From positions 2,108,001 to 2,172,000 of the forward strand of contig NC_018721.1 in assembly GCF_000153485.2 (NCBI RefSeq): 64,000 nt of DNA. The letters are read 5' to 3'. This document shows, in pieces, positions 38,044-46,866 of the stretch; positions within the stretch are counted from its first letter, which is position 1; every line of letters begins with the position of its first letter. Source of the stretch: Psychroflexus torquis ATCC 700755 (lineage in GTDB: Bacteria; Bacteroidota; Bacteroidia; Flavobacteriales; Flavobacteriaceae). The notes under the pieces were generated by a model. The model saw only the letters and a program-made list of their open reading frames with translations. It had not been told where the DNA came from and ran no database searches. Position numbers and translations under genes: made by a program.

Positions 38044-38822
38044 TGCTGATAGATGAGAGAAGGACAGACATTTGTATTGAAGAAAAACTGTACATCAATA
38101 GGAAGTATTTCTCTATTATTTGAAACGATAAAGTCCCACCGTTCCGCATATCTATTCTTAAGAATCTTTTTGAATTGATTATTTATCTTTTTGGCATCAT
38201 ATAAGTCAATAATTCCATCAAGAGTACCGTTGGTTTTTTTAAAACCTCTTTCTCGTTCAGCTTTTGTTAAAAGGCCAAGTTGTATTTCAGGTTGAATTTG
38301 ACTATTCAATTTTGCTTTTCTAAGCTTTGAATACTTTTGGTCATTGAAACTCCAAATTCCAAAACTCTCTGGAACTATCTCTAAACTTTTTTCAACATGA
38401 CTTTCATGGATCATTAAATAGTTATACTCAAACGCGAGAAGATAGTCAGCACACTGCTTGGCCAATTTTGTCAAATTGTCTAATTCTGATTTTATTTCAA
38501 AACTTGTTGTCGAGCCATTGATTGTTAGAAAATCTACTCTACTTCTATTTACTTTTACCTCAAAAGCGGCGATTAAGTTTTGTCGGTTGATGTGTTTTTC
38601 GAATAACTTATACTTTAAAATTTCTTCTCCTTTGTAATTTTTAAGGATTATCTCATTATACAACTTATGAAGATCAAATTTTGATAGAGAATCAAAATTA
38701 TTCATTGGGAATACACTTTTCAATAACTCCGATAATTTTACGGAATAATCTAGAGCACTATAACCACTGACTAATTGGTTAATTTTTCCTTTGCTTAAAG
38801 TAAGTCCAGTATCGAAATTCAT
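38040..38822 (-). CDS. sce7726-like protein with PD-(D/E)XK-like core
   Basis: A 260-residue protein. Residues about 95-135 (AAFEVKVNRSRVDFLTING, then SFEIKSELDNLTKLAKQ) read like a PD-(D/E)XK nuclease core: a Glu, an Asp in RSRVDF, and E-x-K in FEIKSE. This is the pattern of sce7726-type proteins. The rest is helical. It converges on the Beta-like gene with a 4-bp overlap, and the XRE regulator remnant lies 60 bp upstream on the same strand. Function is unproven; DNA cleavage or binding in defence is the leading guess. No signal peptide. Confidence 0.65.
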   Translation of the reverse strand: MNFDTGLTLSKGKINQLVSGYSALDYSVKLSELLKSVFPMNNFDSLSKFDLHKLYNEIILKNYKGEEILKYKLFEKHINRQNLIAAFEVKVNRSRVDFLTINGSTTSFEIKSELDNLTKLAKQCADYLLAFEYNYLMIHESHVEKSLEIVPESFGIWSFNDQKYSKLRKAKLNSQIQPEIQLGLLTKAERERGFKKTNGTLDGIIDLYDAKKINNQFKKILKNRYAERWDFIVSNNREILPIDVQFFFNTNVCPSLIYQH

Positions 38823-39002
38823 AAGCGCACGAAATTATAAATAATTGTACTGCTTTTTCTTAAAAATGTTCCAAAAAGCGAAATTTAATTTTTAGAGCTT
38901 ACCAACAATTCCCTAACATCAATATCCAAAATACTAGCGATTTGACTTAGCACCGGAATACTTGGTTGAACATCATTCGTACACCATCGAGAAACAGTTG
39001 AT

Positions 39003-39977
39003 AGAGGTAGCTACTTAAGTACATATTAATTTGGATTGATATAATTTCGGTTTTTGCATCATTCTAGAAACAAGGTTATGAAAGATGGTTTTCTTACTTC
39101 TAGACCTATTCAATCGATAACAAAATTCATCAAAATATCCACTAATATGGAAAGAACTTACATATGAATAGGTAGTTCTAATCCACGATTTGATTTGATG
39201 AATCATAGTGTGTAAGATTTTGAAGTTTTTCCCAGAATTACTAGGTATCTGTTCGATATTAAATTCTTTAGCTATAGGTCTATATCCGCGCCACAAATCC
39301 GTGTTGATACTTGCCGTTTTTGAGATATGCTTATCAAATATTGGACGCAATTCTTTAGCAGAAAAGTCATTTATTTGATTCACGTACATTCTTTTCACTT
39401 TTCCATTTTCTGTTAGTTCAAGGGCTACTACAGCTTTTTATTTCTTGGTATTATAGCTTCTCCCAACCTTACCATCTTCTTTTCCACCTACCACAAATTC
39501 ATCTACCTCAACGCGATTCATCATTGGAAAGTTCTCACTAGACTTCATAGCATCACGAACCTTGTACATGAACATTCGGGCAGTATAAGGTGTAACTCCT
39601 ACTCGTTTTGCCAAATAACTTGCTGATAAACTACGAGTAGTCGTTGCCATTTCAAAACAGATGATAAAAGCCTTATCTAATCCAAATTTTACTTTATGAA
39701 AAAGCGTGTTTGCAGATGCTGATTCTGTATGACTACATTTATTACAGGTACGATCATAATTGGAACGAATTTGACAAGCACTATGACTACATTTTACACA
39801 TTTGAAACCATTTTCCCATTTTATTTCTGATAGGTATTCCTTACAAGAAAGCACAGAATTGAACCGAACATAAAACTCTTGGGCATTTTGCCCTTCAAAA
39901 TTAATCATACAACTCTTATTTTATTCACATACAAGATATAAAAAACTATAAAACTATAAAACTAAATAGCTACCTCT
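39003..39977. mobile_element. IS1595-family (ISXO2-like) element, 975 bp, with target duplication
   Basis: Both ends carry AGAGGTAGCTA in inverted orientation (left AGAGGTAGCTACTTAAG; right, reverse-complemented, AGAGGTAGCTATTTAGT). The element is flanked by direct copies of AACAGTTGAT at 38993-39002 and 39978-39987. The family usually duplicates 8 bp; 10 bp match here, perhaps by chance extension. It carries one transposase gene, which is itself broken. Confidence 0.9.
39015..39908 (-). pseudogene. IS1595-family transposase with an in-frame stop
   Basis: The frame runs without shift from the ATG at 39908 to the stop at 39015 but is interrupted by a single TAA at 39438-39440 (reads NTKK, stop, KAVVALEL). 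The N-terminal part has the zinc ribbon (CVKCSHSACQ, CNKCSH) and helix-turn-helix. Catalytic Asp residues are in NRVEVDEFVVGG and SINTDLWRGY. The remainder ends SFHISGYFDEFCYRLNRS, typical of ISXO2-like enzymes. One base change would restore it, so the element may have been active recently. Confidence 0.88.
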
Positions 39978-40153
39978 AACAGTTGATTCAGTCTTACTTA
40001 ACTGCTTTGCCAAATCCTTTGATGAAACATTCTTTTCTGCTAGAACAGCTTTTATGCGATTGTGATTTTTCTTATCCATGATGGAATTTAATTGCGTTTT
40101 GATGTAAATATACTCACTCTTGAACACTTCAAATTGGCGCATAATTATAGTTT

Positions 40154-40169
40154 CATGATAATTATCACG
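40154..40169. promoter_or_regulatory. Palindrome upstream of the split XRE gene, possible operator
   Basis: CATGATAATTATCACG, with a perfect 12-bp inner palindrome TGATAATTATCA, 75-90 bp upstream of the regulator's ATG. A second ATAATTAT lies at 40141-40148. It could be the autoregulatory operator of the XRE protein, but no binding data exist. Confidence 0.35.
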
Positions 40170-40195
40170 CATGAAAAGGAATTAAAATTTGTTTA

Positions 40196-40400
40196 AACCT
40201 GAATTAAATATAATTTGGTATCAAGTTGTTTACACCAAAAGCCAATTAGCTTGTCAAATAGTCTCTCTCCAAAAGACCTCCTATTGAGTTTACAAATGAA
40301 CTCATCTAGATATAACTGAAGATACTTCCGCCTTATTTTATAAAACTTCTGTAGGTCTATTTTTGCGTTTCCAATTGCAATGTGAACCTACTTCAGTGTT
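40196..40400 (-). pseudogene. C-terminal remnant of another ISXO2/IS1595-type transposase
   Basis: On the minus strand, VHIAIGNAKIDLQKFYKIRR, KYLQLYLDEFICKLNRRSFG, and ERLFDKLIGF match the C-terminus of ISXO2-like transposases. A stop precedes VHIAIG, and the region upstream to about 40600 is too worn to read, though it may be more of the same gene. It differs from the intact-length copy at 39015-39908, so it is an independent older insertion. Confidence 0.7.
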
Positions 40401-40697
40401 TCCCTTGTCAGCTGTTCACTAGACTTCCCAGTGCTACGAATACTTACGACATCTGTTATATTTATATATGATGTGCTTTCACCTAAAAACACAATGAATT
40501 TTCCTCTTTCACTAGTTTTTTTAGCATTTGATCAGTGCTAGTTTAGTCCCGAATATGTTTGGAGTACTATTTTCATTTCCTCTATATAATTTGAAACAAA
40601 CAATCCAATAAGTTCTCCGTCGGTGAAACTCAAAATGTTGAAAATAGAGTTTTAATGTTTAATCAACATTATCGATTATTTCTATTTGCTGATCTAA

Positions 40698-40857
40698 TAC
40701 CAAATTAGACCTATAATGACGTAATAAATCGTTTCTTTTTCGCCTGATTTTCATCAAAAATAATTACCGAAGCTAAGGCTATGCTAGTTATTTTTGATTT
40801 CAATCCATCAAAAAATAATTCAATTTATTCATACGGCATTATAAATATAATTTGGTA
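40698..40857. repeat. MITE-like element, copy B
   Basis: A 160-bp copy of the unit at 2359-2509. Its ends read TACCAAATTAGACCTATAATG and, from the other side, TACCAAATTATATTTATAATG, so this copy keeps the longest inverted repeat, bounded by TA on both sides. The right-hand end also shares AATGCCGTAT with the left end of the IS630 element. No coding potential. Confidence 0.75.
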
Positions 40858-40980
40858 TAAGAGACTTTAAAGACTTTTATCAAGACCTAGCTGTTTCAAG
40901 CTTTCATAGATTTCAACATTCAAACTTTGTCACTTTTTAACCTGCCTTTGCCAGAAGATAGGCCGTGTTTCTGGGTCTTA

Positions 40981-41080
40981 GCGAGGGTGTTCTAAACCGA
41001 TTTGATTCACCTAAGGTTTAGATGTTTAGACAGTCACGATAAAACTAGAGATGCTGAAACAAGTTCAGCATGACAAATTA
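40981..41080. repeat. Direct repeat unit 1 with hairpin
   Basis: GGGTGTTCTAAACC, TTTGATTC, CCTAAGGTTTAGATG and GATGCTGAAACAAGTTCAGC recur in the same order at 41226-41296. The segment TGCTGAA-ACAAG-TTCAGCA folds into a 7-bp hairpin. This sequence type is a common dispersed repeat in flavobacterial intergenic DNA. Unit 1 has about 28 extra bases in the middle. Confidence 0.6.
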
Positions 41081-41224
41081 TACTACGACGTAGCTTAGCA
41101 CAGGTTTTTTACTTAGTTGAGGAAAAAAATATAAGCATAGCAATAGTTACGGTTCTATTTTATGATGATTAGTAAGTGAAAAAAAAACTAATTTTATACA
41201 ACATTTGAATGCTAAATTGGTATT
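41076..41224. repeat. MITE-like element, copy C, degraded and inverted
   Basis: In reverse orientation to copy A. Shared blocks are GACGTAGC, GCACAGGTTTTTT, AAGCATAGCAATAGTTACGG against AGCATAGCATTAGTTACGG, and the end AAATTGGTATT. It lies exactly between the two direct repeat units at 40981-41080 and 41226-41296, as expected if it inserted into a duplicated repeat. The outer ends are worn, so the bounds are approximate. Confidence 0.6.
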
Positions 41225-41225
41225 A

Positions 41226-41296
41226 GCTAGGGTGTACTAAAGTGGTTTGATTCCCCTAAGGTTTAGATGCTGAAACAAGTTCAGCATGACAAACTA
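41226..41296. repeat. Direct repeat unit 2 with hairpin
   Basis: Contains GGGTGTACTAAAG, TTTGATTCCCCTAAGGTTT and ATGCTGAAACAAGTTCAGCA, matching unit 1. The DNA from here to the terminator at 41390 has no gene; it includes GAGTTTATCGAAGAATCGAA, also of dispersed-repeat type. Confidence 0.6.
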
Positions 41297-41389
41297 GTTT
41301 GGAGAAGATGCTGAAAAACCTTAACCAAGCCTTTACTGAGTTTATCGAAGAATCGAAACGCTCAGTTCAACACAATCTTTTTAAACACA

Positions 41390-41419
41390 AAAACCCCTGT
41401 TGATTAAAACAGGGGTTTT
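41390..41419 (-). terminator. Terminator of the prolyl oligopeptidase gene
   Basis: Perfect stem AAAACCCCTGTT / AACAGGGGTTTT with a 6-nt loop, 26 bp past the stop codon of the minus-strand gene; T-rich on the exit side. Confidence 0.92.
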
Positions 41420-41444
41420 ATAAACAATAAAATCACCTTAGAAA

Positions 41445-43574
41445 CTATAATTCAGTATAGCCCATATTATAAAAGGTAAAGGCAAAAATATCTGCGTATT
41501 CTTGAATAATTTTTGAAGTTGGTTTACCTGCTCCGTGTCCAGCATCAGTTTCTATTCGAATTAAAGTAGGGGCACCACCTGCTTGCTTACTTTGTAATTC
41601 AGCGGCAAACTTAAAACTGTGCGCTGGTACTACTCTATCATCATGGTCTCCCGTAGTCACCAGAGTAGCTGGATATTCTGTACCGTCTTTAATGCTGTGT
41701 AATGGGGAATAGCCTTTTAGGTATTCGAACATTTCTGAACTGTCTTGAGATGTTCCATAATCATAAGCCCATCCAGCACCTGAGGTAAAAGTATGGTAAC
41801 GTAACATATCCAGAACGCCTACCGCTGGTAAAGCCACTTGCATCAAGTCGGGCCGTTGAGTCATTGTAGCTCCTACCAAAAGACCTCCGTTAGATCCTCC
41901 GCGAATCGCCAATTTATTTGATGACGTATAGTTTTCAGCAATAAGATATTCTGCAGCTGCAATAAAATCATCAAAGACATTTTGCTTTTTCATTTTAATT
42001 CCTGCATTGTGCCATTCCTTTCCGTATTCACCTCCACCTCGTAAATTAGCCACAGCGTAAACACCTCCATTTTCTAACCATACTGTATTTGCAGTACTAA
42101 AAGATGGCGTTAATGAAATATTGAATCCTCCATATCCGTAAAGCATAGTTGGGTGAGTTCCATCCAATTCAATCCCCTTTTTATGAGTGATGATCATTGG
42201 AATTTTAGTTCCATCCTTGGACGGGTAAAATACTTGCTTACTTTCGTAAGCCTCCGTATCAAAGTCGATATCTGGTTTTTGATATACCACGTAAGTTCCA
42301 TTTTCAGGAGTAAACTTGTAAATGGTCCCTGGAGTAGTATAATTTGTAAAAGAAAAGTAGATGTCTTTCGCTTCTTTTTTACCACCAAAACCTCCAACAG
42401 AACCTACACCTGGTAATTCAATATCTCTCACTAATTCACCTTCGTAGTTGTATTGCTTCACTTGAGAAACCGCATCTACCATATATTCTGCAAAGAAATA
42501 TCCAGCACCTGTAGAAGGAGACAAAACATGTTCTGTTTCGGGAATAAAATCCTCCCAGTTTTCAGGCTGAGGTGCACTTGCCTCTACAGTCACAATCTTT
42601 TTATTGGGCGCGTCTTTATCTGTCACCATAAACAATTTGCTACCTTTATTTTCAATCACATAAACATCGCTGTCATAATTATCGACAACCTCTATAAAAT
42701 CTGAATCTGGATTGGTCAAGTCTTTAATCATCAACTTATTACCTGAAGTAGATATGGATGCAGAAATCACCAAATACCTATCATCCTCTGTTACATTTCC
42801 AGAAACATACCTATGCTTTTCTGCTTCAGTTGCTCCAAAAATAACTTCATCTCCACTCTGAGGGGTTCCCATGGTATGGAAATACAATTTATGCTGATCT
42901 GTTTTAGCAGAGAGCTCGCTCCCTTCTGGCTTATCGTAACTAGAATAGTAAAAGCCCTCATTTCCTTTCCAAGACACCCCACTAAACTTAACGTCCACTA
43001 GCGTATCTTCTTTTCTATCCATAGTTTCAGTATTGAGGACGATTATTTTTCTCCAATCGCTACCGCCTTCAGAAATAGAATAGGCGAGGGTTTCACCATC
43101 TTCAGTAAAACTCATTCCAGCGAGTGAAGTCGTTCCATCGTCGCTAAAGGTATTCGGGTCTAAAAACACCTCTGCATTTTCTATGGAGTCTTCATTTTTA
43201 TAGCGGTAAAAGACATATTGGTTTTGTAAACCATCGTTTTTGGAAAAGTAAGTATACTTTCCACGCTCAAAAGGAGCTCCTATTTTTTCATAATTCCACA
43301 CTTTAGACAAACGCTCTTTCAGCTTGTTTCTGAAGGGAATGCTATCCAAATATCCGAAGGTGACTTCATTTTGGGCTTTTACCCAGTCTTCAGTTTCTGC
43401 ATTACGGTCATCTTCCAACCAACGGTAAGGATCTTTCACTTCAGTATCAAAATACGTGTCTACCGTATCGACCTGTTTTGTTTCTGGATATGTCAAATTT
43501 GCTTGATTTTTTTCACCTTCATTGCAAGATGCCAAGAGGCATAAAGCTGCAAGAGGTAATACTATTTGTTTCAT
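41445..43574 (-). CDS. Prolyl oligopeptidase, S9A family, lipoprotein
   Basis: Cleaves peptides after proline. The 709-residue protein has a lipobox ([12 protein letters not shown]) so it is probably anchored outside the cytoplasm, a propeller domain (about 75-430) that limits access to short peptides, and a C-terminal alpha/beta hydrolase domain. The catalytic Ser is in [11 protein letters not shown], Asp in [12 protein letters not shown] and His in DAGHGAG. Length and order match bacterial prolyl endopeptidases. It stands alone, with repeats on its downstream side. Confidence 0.95.
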   Translation of the reverse strand: MKQIVLPLAALCLLASCNEGEKNQANLTYPETKQVDTVDTYFDTEVKDPYRWLEDDRNAETEDWVKAQNEVTFGYLDSIPFRNKLKERLSKVWNYEKIGAPFERGKYTYFSKNDGLQNQYVFYRYKNEDSIENAEVFLDPNTFSDDGTTSLAGMSFTEDGETLAYSISEGGSDWRKIIVLNTETMDRKEDTLVDVKFSGVSWKGNEGFYYSSYDKPEGSELSAKTDQHKLYFHTMGTPQSGDEVIFGATEAEKHRYVSGNVTEDDRYLVISASISTSGNKLMIKDLTNPDSDFIEVVDNYDSDVYVIENKGSKLFMVTDKDAPNKKIVTVEASAPQPENWEDFIPETEHVLSPSTGAGYFFAEYMVDAVSQVKQYNYEGELVRDIELPGVGSVGGFGGKKEAKDIYFSFTNYTTPGTIYKFTPENGTYVVYQKPDIDFDTEAYESKQVFYPSKDGTKIPMIITHKKGIELDGTHPTMLYGYGGFNISLTPSFSTANTVWLENGGVYAVANLRGGGEYGKEWHNAGIKMKKQNVFDDFIAAAEYLIAENYTSSNKLAIRGGSNGGLLVGATMTQRPDLMQVALPAVGVLDMLRYHTFTSGAGWAYDYGTSQDSSEMFEYLKGYSPLHSIKDGTEYPATLVTTGDHDDRVVPAHSFKFAAELQSKQAGGAPTLIRIETDAGHGAGKPTSKIIQEYADIFAFTFYNMGYTEL

Positions 43575-43701
43575 AGAAAAATGATTTTGTGGTAAATATA
43601 ATCAATCAAAATCATATGCTTTTCAGCTCTTTTATTTACTCTGAATTTAATGCAGCCAGCTTTGATGTTTTTTGATATCAAACTTAAAAGCTGGAGTAAA
43701 A

Positions 43702-43738
43702 CACAAAGGCTTTTCCAAAAAAAAGAAAAGCCCTTGTG
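43702..43738 (-). terminator. Terminator of asd
   Basis: Stem CACAAAGGCTTTTC / GAAAAGCCCTTGTG with a 9-nt A-rich loop and one mismatch, 20 bp after the asd stop codon. The T-rich exit side is modest. Confidence 0.75.
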
Positions 43739-43757
43739 GTCATTATCGTCTTAAATC

Positions 43758-44750
43758 CTATACTTTGAACCGCTTTTCTAAAAGGTACTCAGCGATTTGT
43801 ATCGCATTGGTCGCCGCTCCTTTTCTAAGGTTATCTGAAACGATCCAAAGATTTAAAGCATTGTCGCGCGTGAAATCTCTTCGTATCCTCCCAACAAAGA
43901 CATCGTTTTTGCCTTCAGCATAGATAGGCATTGGATACGTATTCACCTGCGGGTTGTCTTGAAGGGTGATCCCATCGGTTTCACTTAAAAGCTTTCTGAT
44001 ATCAACAACTTCAAAAGCCTTTTTAAATTCGATGTTAACCGATTCTGAATGACCGCCAACCACAGGGATTCTAACTGCTGTAGCAGCTACTTTGATGCTA
44101 TCATCCGACAGGATTTTTTTGGTTTCGTTAGTCAACTTCATTTCTTCTTTGGTATAGTCGTTGTCTAAAAAAACGTCACAATGCGGAATTGCATTTTTAT
44201 GAATAGGATAAGGATAGGCCATCTCACCAGCCTTACCTGCATATTCATTTTCCAATTGTCGCACTGCTTTTACCCCAGTACCTGTAATAGATTGGTAAGT
44301 AGAAATAATGACACGATCTATTTGATAGGCCTTATGCAATGGCTGTAAAGCCATCACTAGCTGGATTGTAGAACAGTTGGGGTTAGCGATAATCAAGTCT
44401 TCCTCTGTAATTTCTGAAGCGTTTATTTCTGGAACTACTAGCTTCTTGGTAGGATCCATTCGCCAAGCAGAAGAATTATCAATAACGGTTGTACCCACCT
44501 CTGCAAATTTTGGAGCCCACTCTTGTGAGGTTTCACCACCAGCAGAAAACAAAGCAATCTCTGGTTTTCGGTTCACTGCGTCTTCAAGGCTTACAACGGT
44601 ATAAGATTTTTCCTTGTACATGATTTTTTTTCCGACTGACTTTTCTGAAGCCACTGGAATTAATTCAGTTAAAGGAAAATTACGCTCCGCTAAAATCTGG
44701 AGTATCACTTGGCCTACCATACCGGTAGCGCCGACGACAGCTACTTTCAT
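43758..44750 (-). CDS. asd: Aspartate-semialdehyde dehydrogenase
   Basis: Asd reduces aspartyl phosphate to aspartate semialdehyde, the branch point to lysine/diaminopimelate, threonine and methionine. It has an NADP Rossmann start (MKVAVVGATGMVGQV), the catalytic cysteine in IIANPNCSTIQLVMAL, and RIPVVGGHSESVN with the conserved His. The frame is open upstream to 44783, but the extra 11 residues would lie inside the TACTTTTG promoter box, so the ATG at 44750 (330 residues) is chosen. Confidence 0.96.
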   Translation of the reverse strand: MKVAVVGATGMVGQVILQILAERNFPLTELIPVASEKSVGKKIMYKEKSYTVVSLEDAVNRKPEIALFSAGGETSQEWAPKFAEVGTTVIDNSSAWRMDPTKKLVVPEINASEITEEDLIIANPNCSTIQLVMALQPLHKAYQIDRVIISTYQSITGTGVKAVRQLENEYAGKAGEMAYPYPIHKNAIPHCDVFLDNDYTKEEMKLTNETKKILSDDSIKVAATAVRIPVVGGHSESVNIEFKKAFEVVDIRKLLSETDGITLQDNPQVNTYPMPIYAEGKNDVFVGRIRRDFTRDNALNLWIVSDNLRKGAATNAIQIAEYLLEKRFKV

Positions 44751-44780
44751 TTGTTTGTGTTTAAATAATTTATAAAGCTG

Positions 44781-44788
44781 CAAAAGTA
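44781..44788 (-). promoter_or_regulatory. -7 box of asd
   Basis: TACTTTTG on the minus strand, a full TAnnTTTG match, 30 nt ahead of the chosen ATG. It overlaps the start of the longer open frame and so decides the start. Confidence 0.6.
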
Positions 44789-44884
44789 TACTTTTGAAGG
44801 AAGGGATCTCCTTGTTTTGGAAATTATTAGCAGCAATTCAAAGTTCTATAAGCTAAAGAATTAGCTATTTCAAATGGACTTGAG

Positions 44885-44892
44885 TACTTTTG
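44885..44892 (+). promoter_or_regulatory. -7 box of the ABC-F gene
   Basis: TACTTTTG on the plus strand, 14 nt before the TTG at 44907 and inside the longer frame that begins with an ATG at 44874. The two promoters here (asd and ABC-F) are divergent. Confidence 0.5.
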
Positions 44893-44906
44893 CAAAAAAT
44901 TTAGCA

Positions 44907-46778
44907 TTGAATTACTTATCAGTTGAAGAAATTTCTAAGTCATACGGCTTACTTGTATTGTTTGAAAACTTGTCTTTTGGCATTAGCCAGGGCCAAAAAA
45001 TTGCGCTTATTGCCAAAAATGGAACCGGTAAAACTACTTTACTAGATATTGTTTCTGGAATAGGAGCTCCAGATAATGGACAGGTGGTCTATAGAAAAGG
45101 AGTTAAAGTCGGGGTTCTTCCTCAAGAACCTGACCTTGACCCAAAGTTGACTATTGAGGAAACTATTCTTACTTCTGATAATGAGGTTTTGAGAATCATC
45201 AGTGCTTATGAAAAGGCTTTACAAAATCCAGAAGACGCAGATGCTTATCAAAGCGCTTTCGACCAAATGGAAGCCAAGCAAGCTTGGGATTTTGAAACGA
45301 CTTACCGACAAATACTTACTAAACTTAAGTTAGACGACCTCTCTAAGAAAGTGGGCGAGCTCTCTGGAGGTCAAAAAAAGCGTTTGGCCCTAGCCAATTT
45401 GTTATTGGACAAACCAGACCTGCTTATTCTTGATGAGCCAACCAACCACTTGGACTTGGAAATGATAGAATGGCTCGAGGAATTTCTAAAGACTGAAAAC
45501 CTTACCTTATTTATGGTTACCCACGATAGGTATTTTCTAGACCGTGTTTGTAATTATATTTTGGAACTAGAGGACAAAACTCTATATAGCTATAAAGGCA
45601 ACTACAGTTATTATATAGAAAAACGTGCTGAACGTATAGAAGTAGAGCAAACCACAACAGCAAAAGCAAAACAGCTCTATAAAAAAGAGTTGGACTGGAT
45701 GAGAAGACAGCCTAAGGCTAGAACGACCAAATCCAAATCCAGAATCGAAAGCTTTGGAGAAATAAAAGATCGAGCTGGCAAACGTAGAAACGACCACAAG
45801 GTAGAGTTGGAAATTAATATGGAACGTTTGGGATCTAAGGTTCTAGAAATGCATCACGTGTCTAAAGGCTTTGAAGACGAGTTTCTTTTTGAAGATTTTG
45901 ATTACATCTTCAAGAAAAATGAGCGCATAGGCGTTATTGGTAAAAATGGTACTGGTAAATCTACATTTTTGAATGTCTTGACAGGTAAGTTAGCTCCAGA
46001 CCAAGGTAAAGTTATCCATGGAGAAACTTTAAAAATCGGTTATTACACTCAAGATGGTATTAAGGCTAAAGAAGGTCAAAAAGTAATAGAAGTGATAAGA
46101 GATTATGGCGACTATATCCCTCTTAATAAAGGGCGACAAATTTCTGCTCAGCAACTTTTAGAGAAATTTTTATTTGATCGTAAAAAGCAATACGATTTTG
46201 TAGAAAAGCTAAGCGGTGGAGAGAAAAAACGCTTATACTTATGTACGGTATTGATTCAAAACCCTAACTTTTTGATTTTGGATGAACCTACTAATGACTT
46301 AGACATTGTGACCTTAAATGTTCTCGAAAACTTCCTTTTAGACTTCCCTGGATGCTTAATTGTGGTGAGTCACGACAGGTATTTTATGGATAAAATAGTG
46401 GATCATTTATTTGTGTTTGGTGAAGGAAAAGTAACCGATTTCACTGGGAATTATTCTGACTACAGGGATATAAAAGCCTTAGAACTTGAAGCCAAATACG
46501 AGGAAAGTAGCCAAAGTTCTTCGGAATCTCCAAGTAAACCAAAACCTGTTTCAGACCAAAAAAGCAGCCTCAGCTTTAATGAGCAAAAGCTTTATAAAAA
46601 ACTGGAAAAGGGAATCCACTCTCTAGAGAAAAGAAAAGAAAAGCTCGAAGCTGATTTCCTTAGAGAGTTAAACGCTAAAGAGGTTAAAGATAAAACCATC
46701 GAGTTACAGGACATCCAAAAAGAGCTGGAATCAAAAACAGAACAGTGGTTTGAATTATCTATGAAAATTGAGGGATAG
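44907..46778 (+). CDS. ABC-F family ATPase (ribosome-associated, Uup-like)
   Basis: A soluble protein with two ABC domains and no membrane segments. The first has Walker A AKNGTGKTT, signature LSGGQKKRLAL and DEPTNHLD; the second has GKNGTGKST, LSGGEKKRLYL and DEPTNDLD. A charged linker (about 235-320) lies between them, and a C-terminal coiled coil (about 540-620) resembles Uup. ABC-F proteins act on stalled ribosomes, and Uup-type members are also linked to DNA. The TTG start at 44907 (NYLSVEEISKSYG follows) is preferred because the ATG at 44874 lies upstream of the likely transcription start; this gives 623 residues. Confidence 0.9.
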   Translation: MNYLSVEEISKSYGLLVLFENLSFGISQGQKIALIAKNGTGKTTLLDIVSGIGAPDNGQVVYRKGVKVGVLPQEPDLDPKLTIEETILTSDNEVLRIISAYEKALQNPEDADAYQSAFDQMEAKQAWDFETTYRQILTKLKLDDLSKKVGELSGGQKKRLALANLLLDKPDLLILDEPTNHLDLEMIEWLEEFLKTENLTLFMVTHDRYFLDRVCNYILELEDKTLYSYKGNYSYYIEKRAERIEVEQTTTAKAKQLYKKELDWMRRQPKARTTKSKSRIESFGEIKDRAGKRRNDHKVELEINMERLGSKVLEMHHVSKGFEDEFLFEDFDYIFKKNERIGVIGKNGTGKSTFLNVLTGKLAPDQGKVIHGETLKIGYYTQDGIKAKEGQKVIEVIRDYGDYIPLNKGRQISAQQLLEKFLFDRKKQYDFVEKLSGGEKKRLYLCTVLIQNPNFLILDEPTNDLDIVTLNVLENFLLDFPGCLIVVSHDRYFMDKIVDHLFVFGEGKVTDFTGNYSDYRDIKALELEAKYEESSQSSSESPSKPKPVSDQKSSLSFNEQKLYKKLEKGIHSLEKRKEKLEADFLRELNAKEVKDKTIELQDIQKELESKTEQWFELSMKIEG

Positions 46779-46866
46779 AAAAGTCTTTTAATTAATCTTA
46801 CTCTGATCTGAACTTAATTTTGGTAATCTATAAGAACTGAATACGATATAAGGAAAGTTGTAAATC

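Larger units (their letters stand above)
38885..40079 (-). pseudogene. Small XRE regulator gene split by an IS1595-family insertion
   Basis: Joining the two sides of the insertion and removing one copy of the duplicated target restores an uninterrupted frame. It runs from MDKKNHNRIKAVLAEKN (ATG at 40079) through SSKDLAKQLSKTESTV to SRWCTNDVQPSIPVLSQIAS and ends DIDVRELLVSSKN, about 69 residues. This is a typical small Bacteroidota helix-turn-helix regulator. The break falls in the recognition helix (ESTV / SRW), so the present product should not bind DNA normally. It probably controlled the sce7726-like gene downstream. Confidence 0.85.

Noticed and set aside
39015..39908. Two separate transposase genes
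   Set aside because: Both pieces are in the same frame and joined through one TAA, so they are one interrupted gene.
40401..40697. Further coding remnants between the transposase fragment and MITE copy B
   Set aside because: Likely the N-terminal part of the same dead transposase, but too decayed to match any motif by eye, so it was not annotated.
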